Origin: Chloroflexota bacterium | Lineage (GTDB): Bacteria > Chloroflexota > Limnocylindria > Limnocylindrales > CSP1-4 | Reading direction: 5' to 3' | NCBI GenBank assembly: GCA_021786265.1 | Contig: JAJYNP010000356.1 | Location: 1 to 43,915, forward strand | Length of the DNA: 43,915 bases | Part shown: piece after piece, positions 16,522-23,711 of the stretch | Numbering within the stretch: position 1 is the first letter of the stretch | How the letters are laid out: each line of letters starts with the position of its first letter | Position numbers and translations under genes: made by a program | Notes under the pieces: generated by a model | What the model was told of the DNA's origin: nothing | Database searches by the model: none | The model's input: only the letters and a program-made list of their open reading frames with translations

Positions 16522-17058
16522 TCAGCCGCGCCTCGCGTGGTGCTCGGCGAAGAGATCGACCGCCTCGTGCAGGAACGCCGGGATGTCCTCCACGACGCGT
16601 CCCCATGCCAGGTTGCCGTCCCGGAATGCGGGTTCGTCCACCCACGTGGCGCCGGCGTTCACCAGGTCGTCCTTGATCCCCTTGGAGCCCGTGGCGCGGC
16701 CGCCCTCCACGATCTTCGCGGAGATCGCGACGAGCCCCCCGTGGCACACGATGGCGATCGGCTTGCCTGCGGCGTGGACGCCGGCCACCAGGTCGGTGAC
16801 CGGGGCATAGCGCCGGAGCTTGTCGGGGGCCCAGCCGCCCGGGATCACCAGGGCGTCCACGGACGCCTGGTCGATGTCGGCCGCCGCCCGCTCGACCGGC
16901 ACCTCGAGCCCGTTCTTGCCATGAACGGTTCCCGGTGCCGAGCCCACGCTCGTGACCCGGGCTCCCTCCTCGCGCAGGCGCATCACGGTGCACCAGTACT
17001 CCAGGTCTTCCACTCCTTCGGCGGCGAGCACCGCCACGCGCATGCCCTCGAGTCGCAT
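16522..17058 (-). CDS. DJ-1/PfpI family protein
   Basis: The 178-residue protein has the class I glutamine-amidotransferase-like fold: MRVAVLAAEGVEDLEY at the start, VDALVIPGGWAPDKLR in the middle, and the nucleophile elbow AIVCHGGLVAISAK with catalytic Cys and adjacent His. The length and the pattern closely match PfpI/YhbO-type proteins, annotated as proteases, glyoxalases or deglycases depending on the study, usually linked to carbonyl or oxidative stress. GGGAGG lies at the right distance before the ATG. The gene is divergent from the transporter at 17098, with a 39-bp gap. The exact reaction is not predictable from sequence. Confidence 0.9.
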   Translation of the reverse strand: MRLEGMRVAVLAAEGVEDLEYWCTVMRLREEGARVTSVGSAPGTVHGKNGLEVPVERAAADIDQASVDALVIPGGWAPDKLRRYAPVTDLVAGVHAAGKPIAIVCHGGLVAISAKIVEGGRATGSKGIKDDLVNAGATWVDEPAFRDGNLAWGRVVEDIPAFLHEAVDLFAEHHARRG

Positions 17059-17085
17059 CTGTCGCCTCCCTGCGCCTTCCTCGGC

Positions 17086-17091
17086 TACCTT
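17086..17091 (+). promoter_or_regulatory. -10 box (TACCTT), leaderless transporter start
   Basis: TACCTT lies 6 nt before the ATG at 17098 and no Shine-Dalgarno is present, matching the leaderless layout found repeatedly in this window. Confidence 0.45.
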
Positions 17092-17097
17092 GTCCCG

Positions 17098-18360
17098 ATG
17101 CTACGCGTGCTGGCAGGGACCGTCCTGTTCCTGGTCGTGGTCGCCTCGACGATCGCGCGGCCACGCGGCGTCCCGGAGTGGGCGTCAGCGCTGGGAGGTG
17201 CCGCGATCGCGATCGCACTGGGCCTGGTCGGCCCGGTGGACGCGGCGCGCGCGGTGGCCGCGGACTGGAACGTGCTGGCGTTCTTCGTGGGGATGACCGG
17301 GCTCGCAGCGGTGGCGGAGCGCAGCGGGTTCTTCGTCCGTGCCGCGGAGCTCGCGGAGCAGTTCGGCGCCGGCAGCGGGCTCCGGCTGCTCGCGGCGGTG
17401 ATCGGGCTGGGCGTGGTGATCAGCACCTTTCTCTCCAACGACGCCACCGCGCTGATCCTCACGCCGGTCGTGTACGGGCTCGTCGTCGCCCTCGGGATCG
17501 ACGCGCTCCCGTACGTCCTGGCCTGCACGTTCATCGCCGACGCCGCGTCGCTGATCCTGCCGGTCAGCAACCCCGTGAACCTCCTGGTCCTGGACGGGCT
17601 CGGACTTCCGCTGGCGCACTACCTGGCCGCCATCGAGCCGGCCGCGCTGGCGTCGGCGGGGTTGACCGCCCTGGCCCTGGTGTGGCTGTTCCGGCGGAAG
17701 GTGCCGCGCCGCGTGCCCGCGGCCGGATCCCGGGTGGAGGGCGCGCGCGTGCCCCGGGTGTGGATCGGGCTTGCCGTCATCGCGGTCGCCTTCGTCGCGG
17801 GCGGCCTGGTCGGCGCCCCGCTCGGCATCGTCGCGTGTGCCGGGTTCGCCCTGCTCCTCGCGCTGGAGTGGACGGTCGCCCGGAGGCTGCGTCCGCGGCC
17901 GTTCGAGGGCGTGAGCTGGCCGATCCTCGGTTACGTCGGCGGCATGGTCGTGCTCGTCGCCGCGCTCGAGCGGCTGGGTGTCGTGGCCCGCGTGGTCGGG
18001 ACGGTGCTCGGGTGGGCGAGCGGCTCACCGGCGCTCGCCGCGATCGCATCGAGCCTGCTCGCGGCCGCCGGCTCGAACCTCGTGAACAATGTGCCGATGA
18101 CCCTCGTCATGGTGAGCGGCATCCAGGGCGCGCACCTTGCGGGACCGGTCCGCGACGCGGCCGCGTACGGGACGATCATCGGCGCGGACCTCGGCCCGAA
18201 CCTGACCACGGTGGGGTCGCTGGCCACGGTGCTGTGGTTGCTCATCCTGCGCGAGCGGGGGCTGGAAGTGCGGGCCGGGGACTACCTGCGCGTCGGCCTC
18301 CTGATCACGCCGCCGATCCTGGTCGTCTCGACGCTGCTGATGGCAGCGATGCTCCGGTAG
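17098..18360 (+). CDS. ArsB/NhaD-type (ion transporter superfamily) membrane transporter
   Basis: The 420-residue protein has about 11-12 hydrophobic segments in two similar halves, as in the arsenite/anion permease family. TFLSNDATALILTPVV and SNLVNNVPMTLVM are the duplicated pore motifs (SNDATALxLTP and NxxNNxPM), and YGTIIGADLGPNLTTVGSLA is the second-half helix-loop conserved in ArsB. ArsB itself expels arsenite or antimonite; relatives carry Na+/H+ or organic acids. No arsR or arsC gene is adjacent, so arsenite is only one possibility. It runs with the universal stress gene 9 bp downstream. The start at 17098 is supported by the leaderless -10 box and the hydrophobic first helix. Confidence 0.88.
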   Translation: MLRVLAGTVLFLVVVASTIARPRGVPEWASALGGAAIAIALGLVGPVDAARAVAADWNVLAFFVGMTGLAAVAERSGFFVRAAELAEQFGAGSGLRLLAAVIGLGVVISTFLSNDATALILTPVVYGLVVALGIDALPYVLACTFIADAASLILPVSNPVNLLVLDGLGLPLAHYLAAIEPAALASAGLTALALVWLFRRKVPRRVPAAGSRVEGARVPRVWIGLAVIAVAFVAGGLVGAPLGIVACAGFALLLALEWTVARRLRPRPFEGVSWPILGYVGGMVVLVAALERLGVVARVVGTVLGWASGSPALAAIASSLLAAAGSNLVNNVPMTLVMVSGIQGAHLAGPVRDAAAYGTIIGADLGPNLTTVGSLATVLWLLILRERGLEVRAGDYLRVGLLITPPILVVSTLLMAAMLR

Positions 18361-18369
18361 GAGGCGAAG

Positions 18370-18831
18370 ATGGCAGATCAGACGCGTGCGCTGGTGGCCG
18401 TGGCGGGAGCCGAGGCGGAGCCGTTCTGGGAACGGGTTCGCGAACTGGTTCCGCCGGGTGCCGCGGTCGAGCTGTTCCACGTGATCGACGAGGCCCCGGT
18501 CCACGAGCTCGGGATGCAGTTCGCGCGACGGCCGGGGCATCCGCGACCGCCCGACCTGGACGCGAGGGCGCGGGAGGCCGAGGCTCGGGGATCGGACGCG
18601 ATCCTCGAGGAGGCTCGGGCCGCGATCGGCAGGCCGGCCGCGACGGCGGTCGGACGGGGCAGGCCCGAGCGCGAGATCGTGGCGCGTGCCCGGGAGACGG
18701 GGGTGTCGCTGGTGGTGGTCGGGGCGCGGCCCGGGGATCTGCACACGCCGCCGGAGCCGCACAGCCTCGGCCACGTGTCCCGGTTCGTGGTGGACCATGC
18801 GCCGTGCCCGGTGCTGCTGGTCCGGGTGTAG
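18370..18831 (+). CDS. Universal stress protein (UspA family)
   Basis: The 153-residue protein shows the family's opening strand ALVAVAGAEAEPFW, the middle helix rich in Ala and Glu, and the closing pair VSLVVVGARPGDLH and SRFVVDHAPCPVLLVRV. The second corresponds to the usual G-S-V-S...APCPVLVV end. The ATP-binding GxxGxxxxxx(S/T) loop is only partly kept (GARPGDLHTPPEPHSLGHVS), so nucleotide binding is uncertain. GGAGGCGAAG before the ATG is a good ribosome-binding site. It is probably co-transcribed with the ArsB-like transporter. Confidence 0.85.
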   Translation: MADQTRALVAVAGAEAEPFWERVRELVPPGAAVELFHVIDEAPVHELGMQFARRPGHPRPPDLDARAREAEARGSDAILEEARAAIGRPAATAVGRGRPEREIVARARETGVSLVVVGARPGDLHTPPEPHSLGHVSRFVVDHAPCPVLLVRV

Positions 18832-18842
18832 CGGGCGGGGGT

Positions 18843-18930
18843 GCGCCCCGGCCCTGCGCCCCGGCCCTGCGCCCCGGCCCTGCGCCCCGGCCCTGCGCCC
18901 CGGCCCTGCGCCCCGGCCCTGCGCCCCGGC
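18843..18930. repeat. 13-bp GC-rich tandem array
   Basis: GCGCCCCGGCCCT is repeated six times without a mismatch (18843-18920), followed by a partial seventh copy to 18930, starting 12 bp after the universal stress gene. Thirteen is not a multiple of three and there is no plausible frame, so it is a non-coding minisatellite that may vary in copy number between strains. Confidence 0.97.
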
Positions 18931-19020
18931 GGGCGCGGATGCTCTGGCCCGAGCGTGCACTCCGCCGGCTCCGCACCGGCCGCGCGCCTCGCACCCGACC
19001 GACGCGCGTCGCACCGGGGT

Positions 19021-19298
19021 GTGCACCAGGTGCACGAAAGCGACTGCCTCGGCCCAGGTCGCGCAGGTTCCGTGCTTGAGGTGCACGGAACCTGCGAGCG
19101 GGGCCGCGTTGTTGCCCGAAACGTGCGCGCCACGCACGATCTCGGCAGCCATGAGGCCGGAGACGCCTCCCGCTCTCCCGAGATGGTCGTTTTCGTGCAC
19201 CACATGCACGACGAACCGGGGATCGGCCAGGGGCCGGAGGCCGGCGTGGACGATCGCGCACGCTTGGACGGCGGGCACGACGAACCGGGGATCGGCCA
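19021..19298. repeat. Repeat-rich non-coding block: palindromes, 14-bp inverted repeat, 24-bp direct repeat
   Basis: GTGCACC-A-GGTGCAC (19021-19035) is a perfect 7-1-7 palindrome. CGCAGGTTCCGTGC (19062-19075) and its exact complement (19083-19096) form a 14-bp stem with a 7-nt loop. A GTGCA/TGCAC dyad lies at 19195-19209. A 24-bp sequence beginning GCACGACGAACCGGGGATCG occurs identically at 19206-19229 and 19275-19298. No convincing gene is seen on either strand between 18832 and 19398. The density of dyads suggests regulatory DNA or a small non-autonomous repeat element. Confidence 0.85.
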
Positions 19299-19313
19299 CC
19301 GGCAGTTCACGGG

Positions 19314-19350
19314 CCGATTTCGCCCACACCGATTTCGCCCACACCGATTT
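19314..19350 (+). repeat. 15-bp iterons just upstream of the dap promoter
   Basis: CCGATTTCGCCCACA occurs at 19314-19328 and 19329-19343, with a third partial copy (CCGATTT) at 19344-19350. The array ends 10 bp before the TTGACA -35 box, a typical activator position. The unit differs in sequence from the 15-bp repeats near uvrB but has the same period. Confidence 0.85.
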
Positions 19351-19360
19351 GACCGTGCCA

Positions 19361-19389
19361 TTGACAGGCCAGGAACAGCCCGGTATTGT
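19361..19389 (+). promoter_or_regulatory. Strong sigma-70-type promoter of the dap operon
   Basis: TTGACA (19361-19366) and TATTGT (19384-19389) are separated by exactly 17 bp, the best consensus promoter in the window. Expected initiation is near 19396, so the leader ORF at 19399 would be leaderless or nearly so, and a transcribed leader of about 225 nt would precede dapB. Confidence 0.8.
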
Positions 19390-19398
19390 CCGGCGACC

Positions 19399-19458
19399 AT
19401 GAACCACGTCGCACTGAAGGCGAAGCGCTGGCGGCCCTGCCGGGAGGCACGGGCCTAG
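19399..19458 (+). CDS. Possible 19-residue leader peptide of the dap operon
   Basis: A short frame, MNHVALKAKRWRPCREARA then TAG, begins 9 nt after the -10 box and is followed by two hairpins and an intrinsic terminator before dapB. This layout matches ribosome-mediated attenuation. Lysine codons occur at positions 7 and 9 only, so a lysine-sensing role is suggestive but weaker than in classic leaders with runs of the regulated amino acid. The codons near 19443-19448 (GGAGGC) can pair with GCCTCC at 19485-19490, which would disrupt the first leader hairpin. No homology is claimed. Confidence 0.4.
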   Translation: MNHVALKAKRWRPCREARA

Positions 19459-19480
19459 AGGCTTCGCGTCGGACGACGAA

Positions 19481-19506
19481 CGGGGCCTCCAGGCACGGAG
19501 GTCCCG
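19481..19506 (+). promoter_or_regulatory. First hairpin of the dap leader
   Basis: CGGGGCCTCC (19481-19490) and GGAGGTCCCG (19497-19506) form ten consecutive pairs, one of them G-U, with the loop AGGCAC. Its 3' arm can alternatively form GGTCC-CGAA-GGGCC (19500-19513), which overlaps the terminator's 5' arm. The leader can therefore adopt mutually exclusive folds, as an attenuator requires. Confidence 0.6.
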
Positions 19507-19510
19507 AAGG

Positions 19511-19544
19511 GCCGCGGAACCCACCAGGGTGTCCGCGGCTTTTT
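19511..19544 (+). terminator. Intrinsic terminator/attenuator upstream of dapB
   Basis: GCCGCGGA (19511-19518) pairs with TCCGCGGC (19532-19539); inside it CCC pairs with GGG around the tetraloop ACCA. Five T residues follow directly (19540-19544). It lies 79 bp before dapB, not after a gene, so its natural role is to stop transcription before the operon under some condition. AGGGTG...CCGCGG weakly recalls the T-box consensus, but the TGGNA core is absent. Confidence 0.82.
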
Positions 19545-19622
19545 CACGTCCGCCACCGGATCGGATCCCGGGAACGGATCGGACCCCCGGCCTCCAGGCC
19601 TCTCCACTGGGAGGACTGCGAG

Positions 19623-20489
19623 ATGCGAGCGATCATCCTGGGAACCGGACCGATGGGCCGGGCCCTGGCGGCCGGCCTCGAGGACCGGGGCCACGAGGTC
19701 AGGTCGGTGCTGGGGCGCCCCGGCACGACCCATCCGCCCGGCGCGTTCTCGGGCGTTGACGTCGCGTTCGAGTTCTCGCGCGGCGACGCCGTGTTGCCGA
19801 ACCTGGCCGCAGGCCTCGCGGGTGGATGCCGGCGGTTCGTAGTTGGCACGACCGGGTGGAGCGTGGCGCCCGCGGAGATCGCGGCCATCCTGATCCAGCA
19901 CGGGGCGTCGGCAGTGGTGTCGCCCAGCTTCAGTCCGGGCGTGAACCTGCTCGCTCGCCTCGTGGAGTCCGCCACGCGCATGTTTGCGGCCCTTCCCGCC
20001 TACGACCCGTACGTGGTCGAGTGGCACCGTCGGGGGAAGGCGGATCGGCCATCCGGCACGGCGTTGGAGCTGTCGCGCCGCATTCTCGCCGCGCACCCGG
20101 TCAAGCGGCAACTCGCGGACACGGGGCGGAGCGGTCCGCTCCGCCCCGACGAGCTGGAGGTCGCCAGCGTCCGAGCCGGCTCGTCGCCCGGGATGCACGT
20201 GGTCGGCTTCGATGCCGCCGGCGAGACGATCGAGCTGCGCCTCACGGCGCGCGATCGTTCTGCCTACGCGATGGGCGCGATCGCGGCGGCCGAGTGGCTG
20301 CTCGCGACGGCACGTGCGCCCGGCATCCATGCGTTCGGCGAGGTGGTCGACGCGCTGATCACCGGCGGCGCGGCCGCCACGCCCGTGCTCGACGGGCCCG
20401 CGGCTCCGGCCGCCACCGCGGCTCCGGCCGCCACCGCGGCTCCAGCCGCCACCGGCGGCATGGCCGCCACCGCGGCTCCGGCCGCCTGA
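19623..20489 (+). CDS. dapB: 4-hydroxy-tetrahydrodipicolinate reductase
   Basis: DapB reduces the DapA product with NAD(P)H in diaminopimelate/lysine synthesis. The dinucleotide-binding start is MRAIILGTGPMGRALAAGLE. The catalytic signature WHRRGKADRPSGTALEL corresponds to the family's E(I/L)HHxxKxDAPSGTA; the first His of the HH pair reads as Trp here. Length is 288 residues including an Ala/Pro/Thr-rich C-terminal repeat of ~30 residues, so the core is about the usual 260. GGGAGGAC precedes the ATG. The frame is open further upstream, across the leader, but conservation begins at 19623. It heads the dapB-dapA-dapD-decarboxylase operon behind the attenuator-like leader. Confidence 0.92.
   Translation: MRAIILGTGPMGRALAAGLEDRGHEVRSVLGRPGTTHPPGAFSGVDVAFEFSRGDAVLPNLAAGLAGGCRRFVVGTTGWSVAPAEIAAILIQHGASAVVSPSFSPGVNLLARLVESATRMFAALPAYDPYVVEWHRRGKADRPSGTALELSRRILAAHPVKRQLADTGRSGPLRPDELEVASVRAGSSPGMHVVGFDAAGETIELRLTARDRSAYAMGAIAAAEWLLATARAPGIHAFGEVVDALITGGAAATPVLDGPAAPAATAAPAATAAPAATGGMAATAAPAA
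20400..20489 (+). repeat. 18-bp tandem repeat at the dapB 3' end
   Basis: Five 18-bp units (20400-20417 and onward to 20489) based on GCGGCTCCGGCCGCCACC encode AAPAAT-type hexapeptides, the last unit containing the dapB stop codon. The fourth unit is diverged. This is a low-complexity tail added to a conserved enzyme. Confidence 0.93.
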
Positions 20490-20529
20490 TGCCCTACCCG
20501 AACTTGAGCTCTTCCCGAGGAGAAACACG

Positions 20530-21519
20530 ATGCACCCGACCCCCACTCCCGACCCGTTGACCATTGCGACGGGCGCGCCACGTCTGCACGGCGCCTTCAC
20601 CGCACTCGTCACGCCCTTCCGGGCCGACGGCTCGCTGGACGAGCCGGCACTCCGCCGCCTCCTGCAGTGGCAGGTTCTGGCCGGCATCGACGGCCTCGTG
20701 CCGTGCGGCACGACCGGGGAAGCCCCGACGCTCACCCCCGTGGAGCGGGAGCGCGTGATCGCGGCCGCCGTCGAGGTGGCCGCGTCGCGCGCCGGACGGG
20801 GACGCGTGCCGGTCGTTGCGGGCACCGGCACCAACGACACGGCGGCCACCATCCGGGCCACCCGGCGTGCGGCCGAGCTCGGCGCGGACGCCGCGCTCGT
20901 GGTCGCCCCGTACTACAATCGGCCCGACCAGCGGATGCTGGCCGCGCACTTCACCGCGGTCGCCGACGAGGGCGGGCTCCCGATCGTGGTCTACAACGTG
21001 CCGTCGCGGACCGGCGCGAACGTCGAGGCCGAGACGGCCCTGCGCCTGGCCGAGCATCCCCGGATCGTCGCGGTCAAGGAGGCGTCCGGCAACCTCGAGC
21101 AGATCGCAACGGTGATCCGCGACCGGCCCGAGGGGTTCGCGGTCATGGCCGGCGACGACGCCTGGACGCTCGCCGTCCTGGCGATGGGCGGCGACGGGGT
21201 GATCAGCGTGGCCTCGAACGAGATCCCCGGCGAGATGGCGGCGCTCTGCGCAGCCGCGCTCGATGGCGACTGGGCGCGCGCCCGCCGTCTGCATGACCAC
21301 TGGCTCCCGCTGTTCCGGGCCAATTTCCGGGGCGGCCCGAACCCGGTGCCGGTGAAGTCGGCGCTGGCGACGATGGGGCTGATCGAGGATCGGCTCCGCC
21401 TGCCGCTCCTGCCGCTCGACGAGCCGGCGCGGGGGCGGCTGGCGGCGCTCCTGCGCGACGCAGGACTTCTCGGGGGCCAGGTCACCGCCATGGCCGGCGT
21501 CGGCGAGGGGGCGGCGTGA
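20530..21519 (+). CDS. dapA: 4-hydroxy-tetrahydrodipicolinate synthase
   Basis: DapA condenses pyruvate with aspartate semialdehyde, the first committed step of the pathway. It is a 329-residue TIM-barrel aldolase with the phosphate/carboxylate loop PCGTTGEAPTL, the proton-relay Tyr155 in IVVYNVPSRTG, and the Schiff-base Lys183 in RIVAVKEASGN; APYYNRP is also family typical. The N-terminal ~18 residues (MHPTPTPDPLTIATGAP) are an extension relative to most DapA proteins. Related lyases (N-acetylneuraminate, KDG-type) share the fold, but the operon setting supports DapA. CCGAGGAGAAACACG precedes the ATG. The stop overlaps dapD (ATGA). Confidence 0.94.
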   Translation: MHPTPTPDPLTIATGAPRLHGAFTALVTPFRADGSLDEPALRRLLQWQVLAGIDGLVPCGTTGEAPTLTPVERERVIAAAVEVAASRAGRGRVPVVAGTGTNDTAATIRATRRAAELGADAALVVAPYYNRPDQRMLAAHFTAVADEGGLPIVVYNVPSRTGANVEAETALRLAEHPRIVAVKEASGNLEQIATVIRDRPEGFAVMAGDDAWTLAVLAMGGDGVISVASNEIPGEMAALCAAALDGDWARARRLHDHWLPLFRANFRGGPNPVPVKSALATMGLIEDRLRLPLLPLDEPARGRLAALLRDAGLLGGQVTAMAGVGEGAA

Positions 21520-22334
21520 TGACCGGAGCAGGGCGCGTCGAGCTGACCCCGGCCGGTTCCAGCCTGCCGGTGGCGTCCCGCCTGCTCGACGATCTGGACG
21601 CGGGGCGCCGTCGCGCGGCCTGGCCCGACCCGACCGCTCCCGACGGCTGGCGGGTGGATGCGGCGCTGCGGACGGAACTGCTCGCGCTGTTCCGGGCGCC
21701 GGACATGCGATCGTGGCAGGTCGAGGACCTGTTCGCATTCCGGGACCGGGCAACGTTGCCCACCAAGCGGCTCCTGGACGGGCCGTGGCGCGTGGTGCCG
21801 GGCGGGACGAGCGTGCGGGCCGGCGCGTACCTGGGCGAGGGCGTCGTGATCATGCCGCCGGCGTTCGTCAACGTCGGGGCGTGGGTCGGCGACGGCACGA
21901 TGATCGACTCGCACGTGCTCGTCGGCTCGTGCGCGCAGATCGGGTTCCGCGTCCATCTCGCCGCCGGGGCGCAGATCGGTGGGGTCCTGGAGCCGCCGAA
22001 CGCACGGCCCGTGATCGTGGAGGATGAGGCGTTCGTCGGCGCCCAATGCGGACTCTTCGACGGCGTGCTCGTCGGACGCGGCGCGGTGCTGGCGGCAGGC
22101 GTGATCCTGACCGGCACGAGCCGGCTCTACGACCTGGTCGAGGAGCGGGTGCTGGAGGGGACGCCGGACGTGCCGCTGTCGGTCCCGCCCGGCGCGGTCG
22201 TGGTGCCGTCGACCCGGGCCGCCCGGGGCGAGTTCGCGGCCGGCCACGGGCTCGCCCTCCAGTGCGCGGCGATCGTGAAGATGCGCGATGCCTCCACGTC
22301 GGCGCGGACCGCGCTCGAGGAGGCGCTCCGGTGA
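21516..22334 (+). CDS. dapD: Tetrahydrodipicolinate N-succinyltransferase
   Basis: DapD acylates tetrahydrodipicolinate with succinyl-CoA, which commits this organism to the succinylase branch. The 272-residue protein has the family's N-terminal helical domain (WRVDAALRTELLALFR) and a left-handed beta-helix: VVIMPPAFVNVGAWVGDG, SHVLVGSCAQIGFRVHLAAG, then QIGGVLEP, ending in a C-terminal cap. MIDSHVLVGSCAQIG is diagnostic of DapD. It overlaps dapA by 4 bp and the next gene by 4 bp (GTGA), indicating coupled translation. No dapC or dapE gene is present in the window; they must be elsewhere or replaced. Confidence 0.93.
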   Translation: MMTGAGRVELTPAGSSLPVASRLLDDLDAGRRRAAWPDPTAPDGWRVDAALRTELLALFRAPDMRSWQVEDLFAFRDRATLPTKRLLDGPWRVVPGGTSVRAGAYLGEGVVIMPPAFVNVGAWVGDGTMIDSHVLVGSCAQIGFRVHLAAGAQIGGVLEPPNARPVIVEDEAFVGAQCGLFDGVLVGRGAVLAAGVILTGTSRLYDLVEERVLEGTPDVPLSVPPGAVVVPSTRAARGEFAAGHGLALQCAAIVKMRDASTSARTALEEALR

Positions 22335-23662
22335 GGGGAGGGGACGCGGCGGACGCATCGACAGGGACGGACAGCCTGAGGACCGCCCGGGACGAGCCGC
22401 CCCCGACCAGTGGCCACGCGCGAGCACGCGACGAGATCTGGCGCGACGGCCTCCTGGCGGGCCTCGAACCTCGCGAGCTCGCGCGGACGTTCGGCACGCC
22501 GCTCTACGTGTACGACCTCGACGCGCTGGCCGGCCGGGCGGCGCACCTGCGGGCGGCACTTCCCGGCCAGGTCGACGTGGCGTACGCGGTCAAGGCGAAC
22601 CCGTCGCTCGCGGTGATCGCGCGCCTCGCGTCGACCGGCCTCGGGGCCGACGTGTCGTCGGAGGGCGAGCTGGAGGCGGCGTTGCGCGCCGGGGTGGCGC
22701 CGCGGACCATCGTCGTCACGGGCCCCGGCAAGAGCGATCGTTTCCTGCGACGCGCGGTCGAGTCCGGCGTGCGCGCGATCGCCGTCGACTCGCCCGGCGA
22801 GGTGGCGCGCGTCGAGGCGGCCGCGAAAGCCGCCGGCGAGCGAGCGCGCCTCCTCTTCCGCCTCGCCCACCCGGGACAGTCGTTCGGCGTGTCGTGGGAC
22901 GACGCCCTCGCCGCGGCTGGCCATGCCGTCGCGTCGGAGCACCTCGAACCGATCGGCGTCCACGCGTTCGCAGTCTCGGCCGTCCTCGACCACGAGGTCC
23001 TTGGCAGCCACATTGCCCGCACCATCGACGCCGGCCGGCGGCTCGCGCGGGCGGCCGGCTTCTCGCTCCGGATCGTCGACGCGGGCGGAGGGCTGGGGAT
23101 CCCGTATCGCGACGGCGAGGCGCCTCTCGACCTGGCCACGTTCGCCGCCGCCGTCGGGCGCCTTGCCGCTGGCTGGAACGACGACCCGGACCTGCGCGAG
23201 ACACGCATCCTGATCGAGCCGGGACGCCACCTCTCCGGTCCGACCGGTGCCTACCTCGCGAGCGTGATCGACGTGAAGCGGCTCGACGGCCGGCATGTCG
23301 CGGTGCTCGACGGTGGGATCAACCACCTCCTCGCGCCGGCACTGGTCGGGCGGTGGCACAGGCTGCGGCTGGTCGGATCGTCTCCGCTCGACCTGCGCCC
23401 GCTTGTCCCGGTGACGATCACCGGGCCCCTCTGCACGAGCCTGGACGTCATCGGCCGGCCCGAGGCGCTCCCCGAGCCACGCCCGGGCGACCTGGTCGCC
23501 GTCCTGGACGCCGGCGCGTACGGCTTCACGCAGTCGATGCCGTGGTTCCTGTCGCACCCGGGCCCCGCCGAGGTCGCGGTGTCTGGCGGGCGGGCCGCGC
23601 TGATCCGGCCGCGGCTCGACCCCGCGGAGTTGCTGAACGGCCAGCGGCTCCCGGCCTGGTAG
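22331..23662 (+). CDS. PLP-dependent decarboxylase, LysA-like (diaminopimelate decarboxylase or relative)
   Basis: The 443-residue protein is a fold-III PLP enzyme: Lys88 in VAYAVKANPSLAVI binds PLP, and VDAGGGLGIPY and LIEPGRHLSGPTGAY are the phosphate- and substrate-site motifs. Last gene of a dap operon, it would be expected to be LysA. However, the LysA signature C-E-S reads C-T-S here (TGPLCTSLDVIG, Cys368), and the GxHxHxGSQ loop reads IGVHAFAVSAVLD. Both changes resemble LysA relatives that act on carrier-bound or other amino-acid substrates (BtrK/VinO-like and exosortase-linked groups). Either a divergent LysA or a paralogue; operon position favours LysA. GTG 22331 overlaps dapD. The N-terminal ~35 residues are variable. 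Confidence 0.78.
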   Translation: MRGGDAADASTGTDSLRTARDEPPPTSGHARARDEIWRDGLLAGLEPRELARTFGTPLYVYDLDALAGRAAHLRAALPGQVDVAYAVKANPSLAVIARLASTGLGADVSSEGELEAALRAGVAPRTIVVTGPGKSDRFLRRAVESGVRAIAVDSPGEVARVEAAAKAAGERARLLFRLAHPGQSFGVSWDDALAAAGHAVASEHLEPIGVHAFAVSAVLDHEVLGSHIARTIDAGRRLARAAGFSLRIVDAGGGLGIPYRDGEAPLDLATFAAAVGRLAAGWNDDPDLRETRILIEPGRHLSGPTGAYLASVIDVKRLDGRHVAVLDGGINHLLAPALVGRWHRLRLVGSSPLDLRPLVPVTITGPLCTSLDVIGRPEALPEPRPGDLVAVLDAGAYGFTQSMPWFLSHPGPAEVAVSGGRAALIRPRLDPAELLNGQRLPAW

Positions 23663-23711
23663 CGGTGCGGGCGCGCGGGCCGATCGGCCGCCGCGCGACA
23701 GCGTCGATCTC

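Noticed and set aside
18025..19524. Minus-strand frame with repeated FVVHVVHE-like strings across the repeat block
   Set aside because: The similarity comes from the 24-bp direct repeats and TGCAC palindromes; there is no domain, start signal or consistent codon pattern.
19399..19622. Lysine riboswitch or T-box in the dap leader
   Set aside because: I could not find the conserved lysine-riboswitch core segments, and the AGGGTG...CCGCGG resemblance to a T-box lacks the TGGNA bulge and specifier stem; the leader is also short for either.
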